64,000 nucleotides of DNA from Streptomyces sp. 1222.5 (lineage in GTDB: Bacteria; Actinomycetota; Actinomycetes; Streptomycetales; Streptomycetaceae). The number at the start of each line of letters is the position of its first letter. The stretch's first letter is position 1. Location of the stretch: positions 558,001-622,000 of the forward strand of contig NZ_FNSZ01000001.1 in NCBI RefSeq assembly GCF_900105245.1, written 5' to 3'. A program made the position numbers and the translations under genes. A model generated the notes under the pieces. The model searched no databases and was not told the origin of the DNA. It worked only from the letters and a program-made list of their open reading frames with translations. This document shows positions 8,574 to 17,468 of this stretch, one piece after another.

Positions 8574-8641
8574 GTGCTCCTGTGCGGGCACCCGTCATTC
8601 TTGGGACACGTTTTACGCAACGCACGCAACTGGGTCCGGTC

Positions 8642-8660
8642 CCCTGTCTGTCTGACAGGG
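8642..8660. promoter_or_regulatory. Perfect 7-bp inverted repeat in leader of L,D-transpeptidase gene
   Basis: CCCTGTC and GACAGGG flank a 5-nt loop (TGTCT), about 45 bp before the transpeptidase start and 70 bp after the BrkB stop. It could be an operator, a weak terminator for the upstream gene or a leader hairpin. Confidence 0.3.
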
Positions 8661-8705
8661 AGTCGGGCCCATGAGGGCCGAAGGGCTAGAGAGCGGGGGC
8701 AGGTC

Positions 8706-9692
8706 GTGGGACGGCGCAAGGGCGGCATAGGGATCGCACTCGTCACGGCTGCGGTGCTGGTGGGCGCGAGTGCCTGCGGCGGGGGCGGTGGTGACAAGGC
8801 GGGCGGGGACGACGCCAAGGCGTCGGGCAAGCCGGGTGCGAGTGCCTCGCCCTCGCCGAAGAAGCCCAAGGGGCCGCCGATGCTGCTGGAGACGATCACT
8901 CCGCAGAGCGGAACCACGGTGGGCGTGGCCATGCCGATCTCGGTGGTCTTCACGAACCCGGTGGCGGCGAAGGCGCGGGCGAACGTCGAGAAGCACTTGA
9001 AGGTCAGCACCTCGCAGCCGGTCACGGGCGCCTGGCACTGGTTCGGCGACAAGCGGGCCGACTGGCGGCCGCAGACGTACTGGCCCTCCGGCACCAAGGT
9101 GAAGATCGACGCCGACATGACGGGCGTCGGCAACGGCAACGGACGCTACGGCGTGCACGGCTACACGCACACCTTCAAGATCGGCGACGATGTGCGCGCG
9201 GACGTCTCCGTGACGGGCCACACCATGAAGGTGACCCGCAACGACAAGACGGTGCGCACCCTGTCGATCAACGCGGGCAGCCCGCAGTACCCGACGTGGA
9301 ACGGCACGATGGCCGTCATCGACAAGCAGGAGAAGGTCCACATGACCTCCTGCAGCGTCGGCATCAGCTGTGACAAGGGCAGCTCCAACTACTACGACCT
9401 CACGCTGCCCTGGGACGTCCACCTGACCCAGTCCGGCACCTACGTGCACTACTCGACCGGCGACCCCAACCCGGGCAGCGGCAGCGCCCGCGGCTCGCAC
9501 GGCTGCGTCCACCTGTCCATGTCGGACGCCAAGTGGTTCTACGGCCAGGTCAAGCAGGGCGACCCCGTCACCATCACCGGCTCGTCGCGCGCCAAGGCCC
9601 CGGCCGACAACGGCTATGCGGCCTTCAACCTGAGCTGGGACGAGTGGCTCGCGGGCAGCGCGTCCGGGAAGGGAACGACCTCGGCGCTGTGA
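8706..9692 (+). CDS. L,D-transpeptidase (YkuD) lipoprotein with Ig-like domain
   Basis: About 328 residues from a GTG at 8706. The N-terminus (MGRRKGG, then a hydrophobic stretch ending GASAC) looks like a lipoprotein signal with lipidation at the Cys, although the position -3 residue is Ala rather than the usual Leu/Val. A Gly/Lys/Pro linker leads to an Ig-like domain (TITPQSGTTVGVAMPISVVF) and a YkuD catalytic domain with SHGCVHLSMSD. His265 and Cys267 are the catalytic pair that forms 3-3 (meso-DAP to meso-DAP) peptidoglycan cross-links at the outer membrane face. This domain order matches the Ldt(Mt2)-type enzymes of actinobacteria. An intergenic hairpin downstream probably ends the transcript. 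Confidence 0.92.
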   Translation: MGRRKGGIGIALVTAAVLVGASACGGGGGDKAGGDDAKASGKPGASASPSPKKPKGPPMLLETITPQSGTTVGVAMPISVVFTNPVAAKARANVEKHLKVSTSQPVTGAWHWFGDKRADWRPQTYWPSGTKVKIDADMTGVGNGNGRYGVHGYTHTFKIGDDVRADVSVTGHTMKVTRNDKTVRTLSINAGSPQYPTWNGTMAVIDKQEKVHMTSCSVGISCDKGSSNYYDLTLPWDVHLTQSGTYVHYSTGDPNPGSGSARGSHGCVHLSMSDAKWFYGQVKQGDPVTITGSSRAKAPADNGYAAFNLSWDEWLAGSASGKGTTSAL

Positions 9693-9729
9693 CGTCCTGA
9701 TGTGACGGGCGGGCCGTCCGCCGCTCCCG

Positions 9730-9761
9730 CGGTCCTGTTCTCCTCCCGGAGAGCGGGACCG
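9730..9761. terminator. Strong bidirectional terminator hairpin
   Basis: Fourteen-base arms (9730-9743 and 9748-9761) pair at about 12 positions plus G-U pairs around a TCCC loop. It sits exactly between the convergent L,D-transpeptidase and GNAT genes. Confidence 0.6.
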
Positions 9762-9782
9762 CCGTCCTTCCCGGCCGGCGGC

Positions 9783-10739
9783 TCAGCCGGTCTCGCCCCC
9801 GGACTTGATGAGCGGCGCGTCCCGAGCGAACTCCCGGAACCCGACGCCGTAGTACAGTCCGCGTGCCCTGGGGTGCCCCGGTGCGCCCAGGCAGGCGACC
9901 GTCATGTGGTCGGCGCCGGCCTCACGGGCCAGCCGCATCCCGTGCAGCAGCATCGCCCTGCCGAGCCCGCGCCGCCGGTGGTCCGGGTGCGTTCCGACCG
10001 GCTCGAACTGGGCGGTCCTGTTGGCCGCGTCGAGCCACATGATCGTCGATGCGGCCATCGTCCGGTCCGGCGCCTCCACCAGTACGTGCAGGTCGCCTCG
10101 GTACGGCGGGGTCCGCCGTACCCCCTCGTAGCCCTCGGCCGTGTACGTCGACGGTGTCCAGGCGTCCACGTGCGCCTGGACCGCGGCCCGCGGCCCGGCC
10201 TCGTCGGCGGTGCGGAACCGGAAGCCGTCGGGCAGTACCGGACGTTCCACGTCGTCGAGGTCCCGCTGGTTGAGCTGCGTCCAGGAGCCGGTGTCGCCGA
10301 GTGCGGCCGGATCGGTCCCGTAGCCGTGCGCCGCCCAGCGCCCCATGGCGTACTCGTCGGCGGCGCTCGGCACCACGGTGCGTTCCACGCCGGCCGCCAC
10401 GGCGTCGTACCAGTCGATCACCTCGTCCACCAGTTCACCGTGGTCGGGATGGACCTGGTAGCTCAGACCCGCGCCGGTGACGTTCTTCACCGTTCCGTCG
10501 CTCCGCGTCACCCGGTGGGGCAGGACCACCCACCCCCAGGCGACCAGGACGTCACCGGAGAACCACAGGCGGCGGACCCAGCTCCCGCCCTCGCGCGCGT
10601 GGCCCTTGCCCCAGATCCACGCCAGTTCCCCCAGCGACGCGTCGCTGTTCACCAGGTCGGGACGGATGGCGGTGACCCGCTGGGCCAGGTCCTGCATGAG
10701 CTCCACGTCGGCCGCCGTCAGAAGCTCGAAGTCATCCAT
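9783..10739 (-). CDS. GNAT-family N-acetyltransferase
   Basis: A 318-residue protein starting MDDFELLTAADVELM at the ATG at 10739. The C-terminal third is a typical GNAT domain with EPVGTHPDHRRRGLGRAML, which contains the R-x-x-G-x-G/A acetyl-CoA pyrophosphate loop, followed by YGVGFREF, the beta6-7 signature. The N-terminal half may be a degenerate second GNAT fold. Substrate unknown. It is divergent from the next gene with 165 bp between starts, which is mostly GC-rich without recognised operators. Confidence 0.85.
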   Translation of the reverse strand: MDDFELLTAADVELMQDLAQRVTAIRPDLVNSDASLGELAWIWGKGHAREGGSWVRRLWFSGDVLVAWGWVVLPHRVTRSDGTVKNVTGAGLSYQVHPDHGELVDEVIDWYDAVAAGVERTVVPSAADEYAMGRWAAHGYGTDPAALGDTGSWTQLNQRDLDDVERPVLPDGFRFRTADEAGPRAAVQAHVDAWTPSTYTAEGYEGVRRTPPYRGDLHVLVEAPDRTMAASTIMWLDAANRTAQFEPVGTHPDHRRRGLGRAMLLHGMRLAREAGADHMTVACLGAPGHPRARGLYYGVGFREFARDAPLIKSGGETG

Positions 10740-10904
10740 GGTGCGCCACTGTGCCAGGGCGCCGCGGCGCCATCGACTGCTTTTCCGGGCGCGGAGCCGG
10801 AGCCGAGGGGCGCGCGGGGCTTGCCGCGCGCCTCTGCGGTCTGGTTGGGTACCAGCGCCGCAGGCACGGTGGGCGTGCCGGGCGGTGGGAGCGGAGCGAT
10901 CAAC

Positions 10905-11732
10905 GTGCACACGACGGTACGGCAGGACGGCTCGTGGTCCTTGCCCGAGGGGCTGGGACAGGCGATCCGGGGCACCGCCGAGGAGATCGCCACGCTGGTG
11001 CGCGGCGCGAGCGACACGGCGCTCGCCGTGCCGGGGTCGAAGTGGACCATCGGCGAAGCCGCCGCCCATCTCGCCATGGCCAACGAGCTGATGGCCGACC
11101 TGGCGGCCGGACGGGAGCGCCCCTACGGCGACGGGACCCCGCAGAGTCTCGCCGAGGCGAACGCGAAGTCGCTCGCCGTCTTCGACGAGCGCGGGGCGGA
11201 GCCTCTCGCGAGGATGATCATGGAGCAGGCCGAGGCGTTCCTGGACGCCGTGTCGGGTTTCGAGGCCGACGGCCCGGCACCCACCACGCCGCTGGGCCCG
11301 ATGGACCGCTCCGTTCTCGCGTCCTACCTGCTCACGCACATGCTCGGCCACGGGTACGACCTCGCTCTCGCCATGAAGCGGCCGCACATGATCGACCGGG
11401 CCCGGGTGGGCCTGTGCATGCCGTTCATGCTGTCGGTCATGCCGCGGGTCGCGAACCCGACGGCCACGGCCGGGCTCGACGCCCACTACCGCATCCGGCT
11501 GCGCGGGGGCGGCATGTTCGGCGTGGCCCTGGCCGACGGCGCCGTGCGGGTGACACCGGGGCCGCCGCCGCGGCGCGCGGACTCCACCATCCTGCTGGAT
11601 CCCGTCGCCTTCCTGCTGATCGCGCTGGGCCGGCTGAATCCCTGGCGTGCCATCGCGCAGGGGCAGGTCCTCGCGTGGGGCACCCGGCCATGGCTGGCCC
11701 CCCGCTTCCCCACCCTGTTCACCGCGCCCTGA
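10905..11732 (+). CDS. Maleylpyruvate isomerase-like (DinB/MDMPI fold) protein with SCP2-like C-terminus
   Basis: About 275 residues from a GTG at 10905, with GGAGCGGAGC located 8-9 nt upstream. The N-terminal half (about 10-150) follows the mycothiol-dependent maleylpyruvate isomerase/DinB four-helix pattern (WTIGEAAAHLAMANELMADL, LTHMLGHGYDLALAM), whose conserved His residues bind a divalent metal. The C-terminal region (about 175-270) resembles an SCP2-like domain (GVALADGAVRV, DSTILLDPVAFLLIALGRLN). Such actinobacterial proteins are predicted to use mycothiol as cofactor, with unknown substrates. It is separated by only 8 bp from the 3' end of the narI remnant on the other strand. Confidence 0.78.
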   Translation: MHTTVRQDGSWSLPEGLGQAIRGTAEEIATLVRGASDTALAVPGSKWTIGEAAAHLAMANELMADLAAGRERPYGDGTPQSLAEANAKSLAVFDERGAEPLARMIMEQAEAFLDAVSGFEADGPAPTTPLGPMDRSVLASYLLTHMLGHGYDLALAMKRPHMIDRARVGLCMPFMLSVMPRVANPTATAGLDAHYRIRLRGGGMFGVALADGAVRVTPGPPPRRADSTILLDPVAFLLIALGRLNPWRAIAQGQVLAWGTRPWLAPRFPTLFTAP

Positions 11733-11740
11733 GCCGACGG

Positions 11741-12265
11741 TCAACGGATCGACGGTTGTCCCCGGCGCGGGCGGCCGGTGGCACCGCCGCGGGAGCGGTA
11801 GACCACGTAGGGCCGCGCCAGGCAGCCGAGGGGTGGCGCGAACGCGTGGACGACCCGGCTGAACGGCCACAGCGCGAACAGGGCCAGGGCGAGCAGCGCG
11901 TGCACCTGGTACACGAGCGGTCTGTGCGGCATGGCCGTGACGTCGGGTTCGAGGGTGAACAGGCTGCGGAACCAGACGGCGACACCGAGCCGGTGGTCGT
12001 AGGGGTCGGCCGCCGAGGAGACGGTGGCGGTGAGCCCGGCGAGCAGGACGAGGGCCGGCAGGGGGTGCATCACCCGGTCGCTGCGGCTGGTCCCGCGGCG
12101 TACGGCGGGCACGCGCAGACGGCGGTACAGCAGCAGGCCGAGACCGGTGGAGGCGGCGACGCCCGCTGTGCCGCCCATCGCCAGGGCGACGGCGTGGTAC
12201 TGCTCCCCGCCCATCCCCAGGCGCCCGGTGAGGGCCTCGGGGACGAGCAGGCCCACGACGTGGCC
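11741..12265 (-). pseudogene. narI: 5'-truncated narI (respiratory nitrate reductase gamma subunit)
   Basis: The remaining ~171 residues align with the C-terminal three quarters of NarI, the haem-b membrane subunit that passes quinol electrons to NarGH. The fragment begins inside the helix reading GHVVGLLVPEALTGRLGM (His is a haem ligand in NarI) and continues through TSRSDRVM and ALFALWPFSRVVHAF, which contains the late conserved His. The first ~55-60 residues and any start codon are gone, and no narG, narH or narJ is nearby. At the break, homology switches to a fragment on the opposite strand, so the locus is a deletion scar. Confidence 0.8.
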
Positions 12266-12268
12266 GCA

Positions 12269-12373
12269 GGCCCGTTCATCGCCATGGACGCGCCCACCGA
12301 ACTCCTCGGCGCACTGGAGCCGTTCCTCGAGCGTCAGGCCTCATGGATGGGCGGCCTCGGGGCATACCGGTGA
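12269..12373 (+). pseudogene. 3' remnant of an alpha/beta-hydrolase-like gene
   Basis: The last ~34 codons before a TGA at 12371-12373 read GPFIAMDAPTELLGALEPFL followed by a polar end. This resembles the C-terminal segment around the catalytic His of alpha/beta hydrolases, which typically reads GHF-A-P-LA-L-FL. No start or earlier homologous sequence exists because the frame meets the narI remnant on the other strand at about 12265. Identification rests on a short segment. Confidence 0.45.
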
Positions 12374-12414
12374 CGCGTCCGGTGCCGGCCCTCTCTCGAC
12401 GAGAGCGAACACAC

Positions 12415-12453
12415 CCGTGGGGGCCCACCGGCCGGACCGGCGGACCCCCACGG
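12415..12453. terminator. Candidate terminator hairpin downstream of carboxylesterase
   Basis: Nine-base arms CCGTGGGGG (12415-12423) and CCCCCACGG (12445-12453) enclose a GC-rich internal region, immediately past the stop of the minus-strand carboxylesterase gene. Confidence 0.55.
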
Positions 12454-12468
12454 CGGTCGCCTCCTGGG

Positions 12469-14073
12469 TCAACCGAGCGCGTTCCAGAACGCGCAGTGGT
12501 GGCGGAGCCGTGCCGTGCCCGTGGGCGCGATGTGGTCCGGTGCCAGTGACTGCACCGTTTGTTCGGACCAGGGCGGTGCGGACGGGCCGTTCGGGTCGGC
12601 GGTGCGGGCGAAGCGGGTCCAGTAGTCGATCATGGTGTCGGCCAGCCGCTGCTGTGGCGCGGTCAGCTCGCGGGGGCGTCCGCCCAGGTCGAACAGATAG
12701 GGCAGCTCGCTCGCATGCGGTGCGCCGAGTGGGAACGGCGGTGTGCCGGGGGTGAGCGGCGGGGCATGTTCGTCGGCGAACTCGTAGCGCCAGACGGGCA
12801 CATGGGCGGCGAGCAGGTCGCCGGTGCGTGCCGTGGGGCAGGCGAAGTCCGCGTCACCGATGACCGCGCCGAACACCTGGCCGCCGTCGTTGCGGTGCAC
12901 CGGGTACTCTCGGACGATCGCCTTCGCCCGGCCCGGGGCGGGGAAGAAGGCGGCCGCGACGTCGGGCCAGGTGCCGGGAGTGACGGGATTCCCGGCCTGG
13001 ACGATACCCGCGGCCCAGCCGTTGCCCTCGTCGTGGTTGTTGCCGATGAGCACGGGGACACGGTGGAAGTGGCCGGCGGCGATCGCCGCCGCGGGCTCGC
13101 CGGGCAGCAGGGGCGTGCCGTACGCGGGCTGCTGGTCGGTGTCCTGGACGGCGAGGAGCCGGGTGACGTCCACGCGTCGCAGACAGGCCATCACCTCGGG
13201 GGCGGATCCGCAGCCGGCCGTCGCCGCCAGGTCCGCGCCCGTGGCACGGGCCCTGGAAAGCGCGACGGAGGAGGGGGCGAACGGCCGGTCGGGGCGCCCC
13301 GTGCACGGGCCGCTCTCGATGATCGCCCGGTCGAAGAGGCCCGCGGCGGCCGGTGACGCGAGCTGGGCGCAGACGCTGTAACCGCCCGCCGACTCGCCGG
13401 CCAGTGTCACGTCGTGCGGGTCCCCGCCGAAGGCTCCGATCTCGGCCCGGACCCAGCGCAGCGCCGCCTGCTGATCGGCCAGGCCGAAGGTGCCGGAGCC
13501 GGGCAGCCCGCGGTGTGCGAGGAAACCGAGGGCTCCGAGGCGGTAGTTCACGGTGACGACCACGACGCCGCCCCGGGTGGCCATGCGGTGGGCGTCGTAC
13601 GAACTGCCCGCTCCGGTGGTGAAGCCGCCGCCGTGCAGCCACACGATCACCGGCCGGGAGCGTGCGGGTCCCGCACCGTCGGGCGTGGTGACGTTCAGGT
13701 GGAGGCAGTCCTCGTCGGTGCTGCCGCCGGGCACCTCGCCGGCGGGTTGCGGGCAGGCGCTCGCGGGCCGGGTCGCGTCCCGCACCCCGGACCAGGGGGC
13801 CGCCCGGTGGGGCGGCGCCCAGCGCAGCCCGCCGCTCGGGGGCGCCGCGTAGGGGATGCCCTCGAAGGTGCGGTAGCCGTCGTGGCGGGCACCGCGCACC
13901 AGGCCGTCGTGGGTACGCAGAGTCGTGGTGGCACCCGGCGCCGAGCCGGCAGGGGTGCGGGTCGTCGCTGCGGCGGGACGGCCGGGCTCCGGCGATGGCG
14001 CCGCGGACCAGGCCGTCGCGAGTACGGCGGCCAGGGCGCAGCACAGGGTGGTCAGGACGCGGTGCGTGGTCAT
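12469..14073 (-). CDS. Secreted type-B carboxylesterase/lipase
   Basis: A 534-residue protein with a Sec signal peptide (MTTHRVLTTLCCALAAVLAT, then an Ala-rich cleavage region). It shows the carboxylesterase type-B landmarks: FEGIPYAAPP, EDCLHLNV (disulphide and substrate region), WLHGGGF (oxyanion hole) and TLAGESAGGYSV with nucleophile Ser228. The family acid residue probably lies in NNHDEGNG and the catalytic His in APHASELPYLF. It hydrolyses carboxylic esters outside the cell. Length matches the family (about 500-550). It is followed upstream on the same strand by the GPP34 gene 16 bp away, so the two may be cotranscribed. Confidence 0.92.
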   Translation of the reverse strand: MTTHRVLTTLCCALAAVLATAWSAAPSPEPGRPAAATTRTPAGSAPGATTTLRTHDGLVRGARHDGYRTFEGIPYAAPPSGGLRWAPPHRAAPWSGVRDATRPASACPQPAGEVPGGSTDEDCLHLNVTTPDGAGPARSRPVIVWLHGGGFTTGAGSSYDAHRMATRGGVVVVTVNYRLGALGFLAHRGLPGSGTFGLADQQAALRWVRAEIGAFGGDPHDVTLAGESAGGYSVCAQLASPAAAGLFDRAIIESGPCTGRPDRPFAPSSVALSRARATGADLAATAGCGSAPEVMACLRRVDVTRLLAVQDTDQQPAYGTPLLPGEPAAAIAAGHFHRVPVLIGNNHDEGNGWAAGIVQAGNPVTPGTWPDVAAAFFPAPGRAKAIVREYPVHRNDGGQVFGAVIGDADFACPTARTGDLLAAHVPVWRYEFADEHAPPLTPGTPPFPLGAPHASELPYLFDLGGRPRELTAPQQRLADTMIDYWTRFARTADPNGPSAPPWSEQTVQSLAPDHIAPTGTARLRHHCAFWNALG

Positions 14074-14089
14074 CGTCTCCCCCAGCGGG

Positions 14090-14728
14090 TCAGCTGCCGC
14101 CCATGCCGCCCTGCGCGGCGATCATGGTCGTCGGCAGGGCGCGTACGGCCTTCTCCAGTCCGGGCGCGAGGGCTGCGAGCCGTGCCGTGCAGGCGTCGAT
14201 GCGGGCCCGGAAGGTCTTCTGGTCCTGGCGTGACACGACCGAGCGGACTCCGCCGGCGGCGGCCAGCGCGAGCAGCGCGGCGTCGGCCAGGGGGATGTCC
14301 TGTGCGGGGCCGTCCCCGTGCAGCGCGGCGGACACGCGGGTGTGCGGTGCGGCGGGCGCGGCGTGGTCCGTCAGGGTCAGCCGCCGGGTGCCGAACGGGG
14401 TGCGGGGTTCCCGCACGGTGAGGAGTCCCTCCGCGGCAAGCCGGTCCTCCACCTCCGTCAGGGTCCGCTTGCGGTGGCGGCGCACGAGCTGCTTCCAGCC
14501 GTGACCGCCCGCGGCGTCGCACAGCACGCCGTCCAGGACGGGGTCGCCGGTCGGCCGGGTGCCGGACACGGTGACGGTGCCGCCGTCCTCCCCGAGCCGG
14601 CCGCGCATCGCGAGGTCGACCAGGGCGGCGGCACGGACCAGCAGCTCCGTCCGGGAGCGGTCGTACGGGCCGTGGGCCGCGTCGTCGTGGGCGAGCAGAT
14701 ACATGTGGCGGGTCAGGTCGTCGGTCAC
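14090..14728 (-). CDS. GOLPH3/GPP34-family protein
   Basis: A 212-residue protein from a GTG start. It has the GPP34 helical pattern: YLLAHDDAAHGPYDRSRTEL near the start, LVRAAALVDLAMRGRLG, DPVLDGVLCDAA and the RRHRKRTLTEVEDRLAAEGLL segment. In eukaryotes GOLPH3 binds phosphatidylinositol-4-phosphate at the Golgi. Actinobacteria have many copies of unknown role, probably peripheral membrane proteins. The C-terminus contains the usual Ala-rich helices. The gene lies directly upstream of the carboxylesterase and is followed by the separate response regulator gene in the same orientation. Confidence 0.85.
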   Translation of the reverse strand: MTDDLTRHMYLLAHDDAAHGPYDRSRTELLVRAAALVDLAMRGRLGEDGGTVTVSGTRPTGDPVLDGVLCDAAGGHGWKQLVRRHRKRTLTEVEDRLAAEGLLTVREPRTPFGTRRLTLTDHAAPAAPHTRVSAALHGDGPAQDIPLADAALLALAAAGGVRSVVSRQDQKTFRARIDACTARLAALAPGLEKAVRALPTTMIAAQGGMGGS

Positions 14729-14840
14729 GTCTCGACGCTACGGCCGGGCGCCCCGGCCACGGATCGGCCGCGGGAAGGGACCGGCACTGGGAGCACAGGA
14801 GGATCGCGGCCCGGTCTCCTCCTGGAGGAGGAGACGGCTG

Positions 14841-15500
14841 TCAGGGGCGCCGCGGCTGGACGAGGCCGTGGTCATAGGCGGCGACCACGGCCTGGACGCG
14901 GTCGCGCAGACCCAGTTTGCGCAGCATCGCGGTGACGTGGTTCTTGACGGTGGCCTCCGACAGGCGCAGCCGCTCGGCGATCTCCGCGTTCGACAGGGCC
15001 TGCCCGATCAGGGTGAGCACCTCGCGCTCGCGGCCGGAGAGGTCCCGCAGGGAGGGCGGCGGCTCGAGGTCGGGCGTGGTGCGCAGGAACCGGTCGAGGA
15101 CGCGACTCAGCACGGTCGGCGCAAGGAGCGCGTCGCCGCGCGCCGTGAGCCGGATCGCGTCGACGAGTTCGGCGGGACGGATGTCCTTGAGCAGGAACCC
15201 GCTCGCCCCGGCGCGCAGGGCGGCGACCACGTGCGCGTCCACGTCCCAGGTGGTCAGCACGAGCACTCGGGCCCGGCTGCCGCACTCCGCGATCCGCCGA
15301 GTGGCCTCGATGCCGTCCAGGACGGGCATGCGTACGTCCATCAGCACCACGTCGGGCTCCAGCTCCCGCGTCAGCCGCACCGCCTCCCGGCCGTCGGACG
15401 CCTCACCGACCACCTTCAGGTCGTCCCGGGCGTCGATGATCATGCGGAATCCGGTGCGGACCAGGGTCTGGTCGTCGGCCACCACCACGCGCAGCGTCAT
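14841..15500 (-). CDS. NarL/FixJ-family response regulator
   Basis: The product has 219 residues. An N-terminal receiver domain has the acidic pair at Asp9-Asp10, phospho-acceptor Asp55 (VVLMDVRMP), Thr in VLTTWD and Lys in LLKDIRP. A C-terminal LuxR-type HTH (about 150-210) has LSGREREVLTLIGQALSNAE and ATVKNHVTAMLRKLGL. Its ATG overlaps the stop of the upstream histidine kinase gene (ATGA), so the two are translationally coupled and form a cognate pair. The response regulator has the typical length, and its target genes are unknown. Confidence 0.95.
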   Translation of the reverse strand: MTLRVVVADDQTLVRTGFRMIIDARDDLKVVGEASDGREAVRLTRELEPDVVLMDVRMPVLDGIEATRRIAECGSRARVLVLTTWDVDAHVVAALRAGASGFLLKDIRPAELVDAIRLTARGDALLAPTVLSRVLDRFLRTTPDLEPPPSLRDLSGREREVLTLIGQALSNAEIAERLRLSEATVKNHVTAMLRKLGLRDRVQAVVAAYDHGLVQPRRP

Positions 15501-16717
15501 GACGCACGCTCCACCGGCAGCCGTGCCGCCACCTCGAAACCGCCTCCGGGCAGCGGACGGGCGCGCAGGCTGCCGCCCACGAGCCGGGCGCGCTCGTTCA
15601 TCCCCACGAGACCGCGTCCCGATCCGGCCGTACCCGAACCACCGGACGGGGTACGCCCGTTGTCGACCACTCTCACCGTCACGCACTCCTCCTCAGCCGT
15701 CACGCGCACACTCACCTCGTCGGCGCCGGCCGCGTGGCGCAGAGTGTTGGTCAGGGCCTCTTGGACGATCCGGTACGCCGCCAGGTCCACCGCGGCCGGC
15801 AGCCCCTCGGTGGCGCCCTCGCGGTGCAGGCGCACGGTCATCCCGGTGGCCCGTACGGTGTCGGCCAGCTCGTCCAGACGCGCGAGCGAGGGTACCGGCT
15901 GCCTCGGCTCCCCGGCCTCCTCCCCCTCGTCGGGCCGGAACGCTCGTAGAAGCAGGCGGAGTTCGCCCAGCGCCGAGCGGGCACTCGTCTCGATGGCCCG
16001 CAGCGCCTGCCGGGCCTGTTCGGGCCGTTCGGTGAACACGTGGTCGGCGGCGCCCGCCTGAATGACCATCACCGAGAGGGTGTGGGCGACGACGTCGTGC
16101 ACCTCGCGCGCGATCCGTGCGCGTTCCTCCACCACGGCCCGGCGCGTCTCCGCCCTCGTGCGGGCCCGTTGCGCGCCGCGCCACTGCCCTGCGGTCCATG
16201 CCAGGACCACCGTCAGCAGATAGACCGTGAGCCCCGTGGGGCCGCCCGCCGCGAACGCCAGCGGCGCCGGCAGACACATCGCCGCGAGCGCCCGCGCCGA
16301 CATCCACCGCGGTCTGGTCGCCGACAGCACGCACAACGTGATCTGCGCCGCGAGCAGCGCTCCGGTCAGGGTGACGGCGGGCAGCAGCGCCCACACCGCG
16401 AGACCTGTCACCGCGTCGGCCGCGAGTACGGCGATCGGGGCGCGCACCTGCCACCTGAGGGCAAGGACCTGCGCGAGGACCAGGGCCACGGCCACGGCCG
16501 GCCGCGGGCCGTCGTCCGCGCCGGCGACAAGCACCGAGGTGCCGAGCACCGCGAGCACCAGACCGGCCGACCCCCACCACAGGGCGCTGGCCGAACGGGG
16601 CGGCACCCGGCCCGGCGCCTCCCCGTCGAGGGCGTCGTCCTCGCCGCCTCTCACGGCCGGGGCCGGCCCGCCGCGCCGGGCCCGAGCGGCGTCCTCCGGG
16701 GGGTGCCCTGCCGGCAT
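15497..16717 (-). CDS. NarL-type sensor histidine kinase
   Basis: The protein has 406 residues and starts at the ATG at 16717 after AGGAGA. A disordered cytoplasmic N-terminus (about 45 residues) precedes five or so membrane helices (46-178). A HisKA_3 dimerisation domain follows, with EERARIAREVHDVVAHTLSV (phospho-acceptor His207), then an HATPase domain with IVQEALTNTLRHA (N-box) and GRGLVGMNERARLVGG (G-boxes). There is almost no extracytoplasmic loop, so it probably senses a signal in or at the membrane. Its partner is the overlapping downstream regulator gene. Confidence 0.94.
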   Translation of the reverse strand: MPAGHPPEDAARARRGGPAPAVRGGEDDALDGEAPGRVPPRSASALWWGSAGLVLAVLGTSVLVAGADDGPRPAVAVALVLAQVLALRWQVRAPIAVLAADAVTGLAVWALLPAVTLTGALLAAQITLCVLSATRPRWMSARALAAMCLPAPLAFAAGGPTGLTVYLLTVVLAWTAGQWRGAQRARTRAETRRAVVEERARIAREVHDVVAHTLSVMVIQAGAADHVFTERPEQARQALRAIETSARSALGELRLLLRAFRPDEGEEAGEPRQPVPSLARLDELADTVRATGMTVRLHREGATEGLPAAVDLAAYRIVQEALTNTLRHAAGADEVSVRVTAEEECVTVRVVDNGRTPSGGSGTAGSGRGLVGMNERARLVGGSLRARPLPGGGFEVAARLPVERAS

Positions 16718-16754
16718 CGTGTCTCCTGCCGCTGATGGTGGTACGTCACCGACC

Positions 16755-17078
16755 CTAACCTCCGCCGGGGGCGCGGCGGGGTCCGTCCACGCACCACCGG
16801 TCGTGTGCCGCGCCCTCGCTGTGCAGGGCGAGCCTGCAGCACGGGATCAGCGGTCCGGGCCGCTCACCCGGTACGCGGCGCCGCCTCTCCCATTCCTCCT
16901 GCCACAGCCGGCGGCGGTGGTCGGCGCGCAGGCGCCGTTCGCACCAGCCGAGGAAGACGGCGCAGTAGAAACCGGGCACGCACCACCAGGAGGCGTGGAC
17001 CGCGAAGTAGACACCGGTGGCGGCGCTGGAGGTGGCGAGGACCAGACAGACACGGGCGTCTCGCAAGCTGTTCGTCAT
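16755..17078 (-). CDS. Small membrane protein, conserved in Streptomyces
   Basis: A 107-residue protein with two closely spaced hydrophobic segments (VCLVLATSSAATGVYFAVHA and WWCVPGFYCAVFLGW), then a highly basic helix (RRLRADHRRRLWQEEWERRR) and a Cys-rich tail with PCCRL and DRWCV. The layout suggests a hairpin in the membrane with a cytoplasmic basic tail. The Cys residues could bind metal. It resembles hypothetical Streptomyces proteins, without a known role. The ATG at 17078 follows CCGGAGCAG. Confidence 0.6.
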   Translation of the reverse strand: MTNSLRDARVCLVLATSSAATGVYFAVHASWWCVPGFYCAVFLGWCERRLRADHRRRLWQEEWERRRRVPGERPGPLIPCCRLALHSEGAAHDRWCVDGPRRAPGGG

Positions 17079-17468
17079 CGGCTGCTCCGGGTGTGTCGGC
17101 TGCGGAGGGCTCGGCCCGCCCGGCTGAGGCCGAGCAGAGCAACGGTGATGAACTGGAAACGACGCCGCCTACCGGGAGGACGCGGACATTCACCGTGTCA
17201 TTCCCGGTCAGGCCGTGGGCATGCGCACGGAGGTTCGGCGCGGACACGGCCTAGCGCATCGCCGTGGCCGTACGCGCCGGAATCGGTGTTCCCGAGTCGG
17301 GCATTTGCCTGAATCGTCGGCGCATCTCGGGCCCTGTGGCGGGCAGGCGGGCTGCTTCGCTTGAAGGAGACCGCAGGAAGACACCACGTGTCAGGCGCGC
17401 TCGAAGGCCGCCGTACAGCGCAGGCCGCCTTTCGCGCAGGGACCGACCAGCAGAGGAGTTGGGTATTC
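17079..17468. other. 390-bp intergenic region before the ATP-grasp cluster
   Basis: No convincing gene is present. It must hold the promoters for the divergent small membrane protein and the ATP-grasp cluster. An alternative upstream start for the ATP-grasp gene at 17361 (after GAAGGAG) would add 36 residues without family similarity. No clear inverted repeat was seen. Confidence 0.5.
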
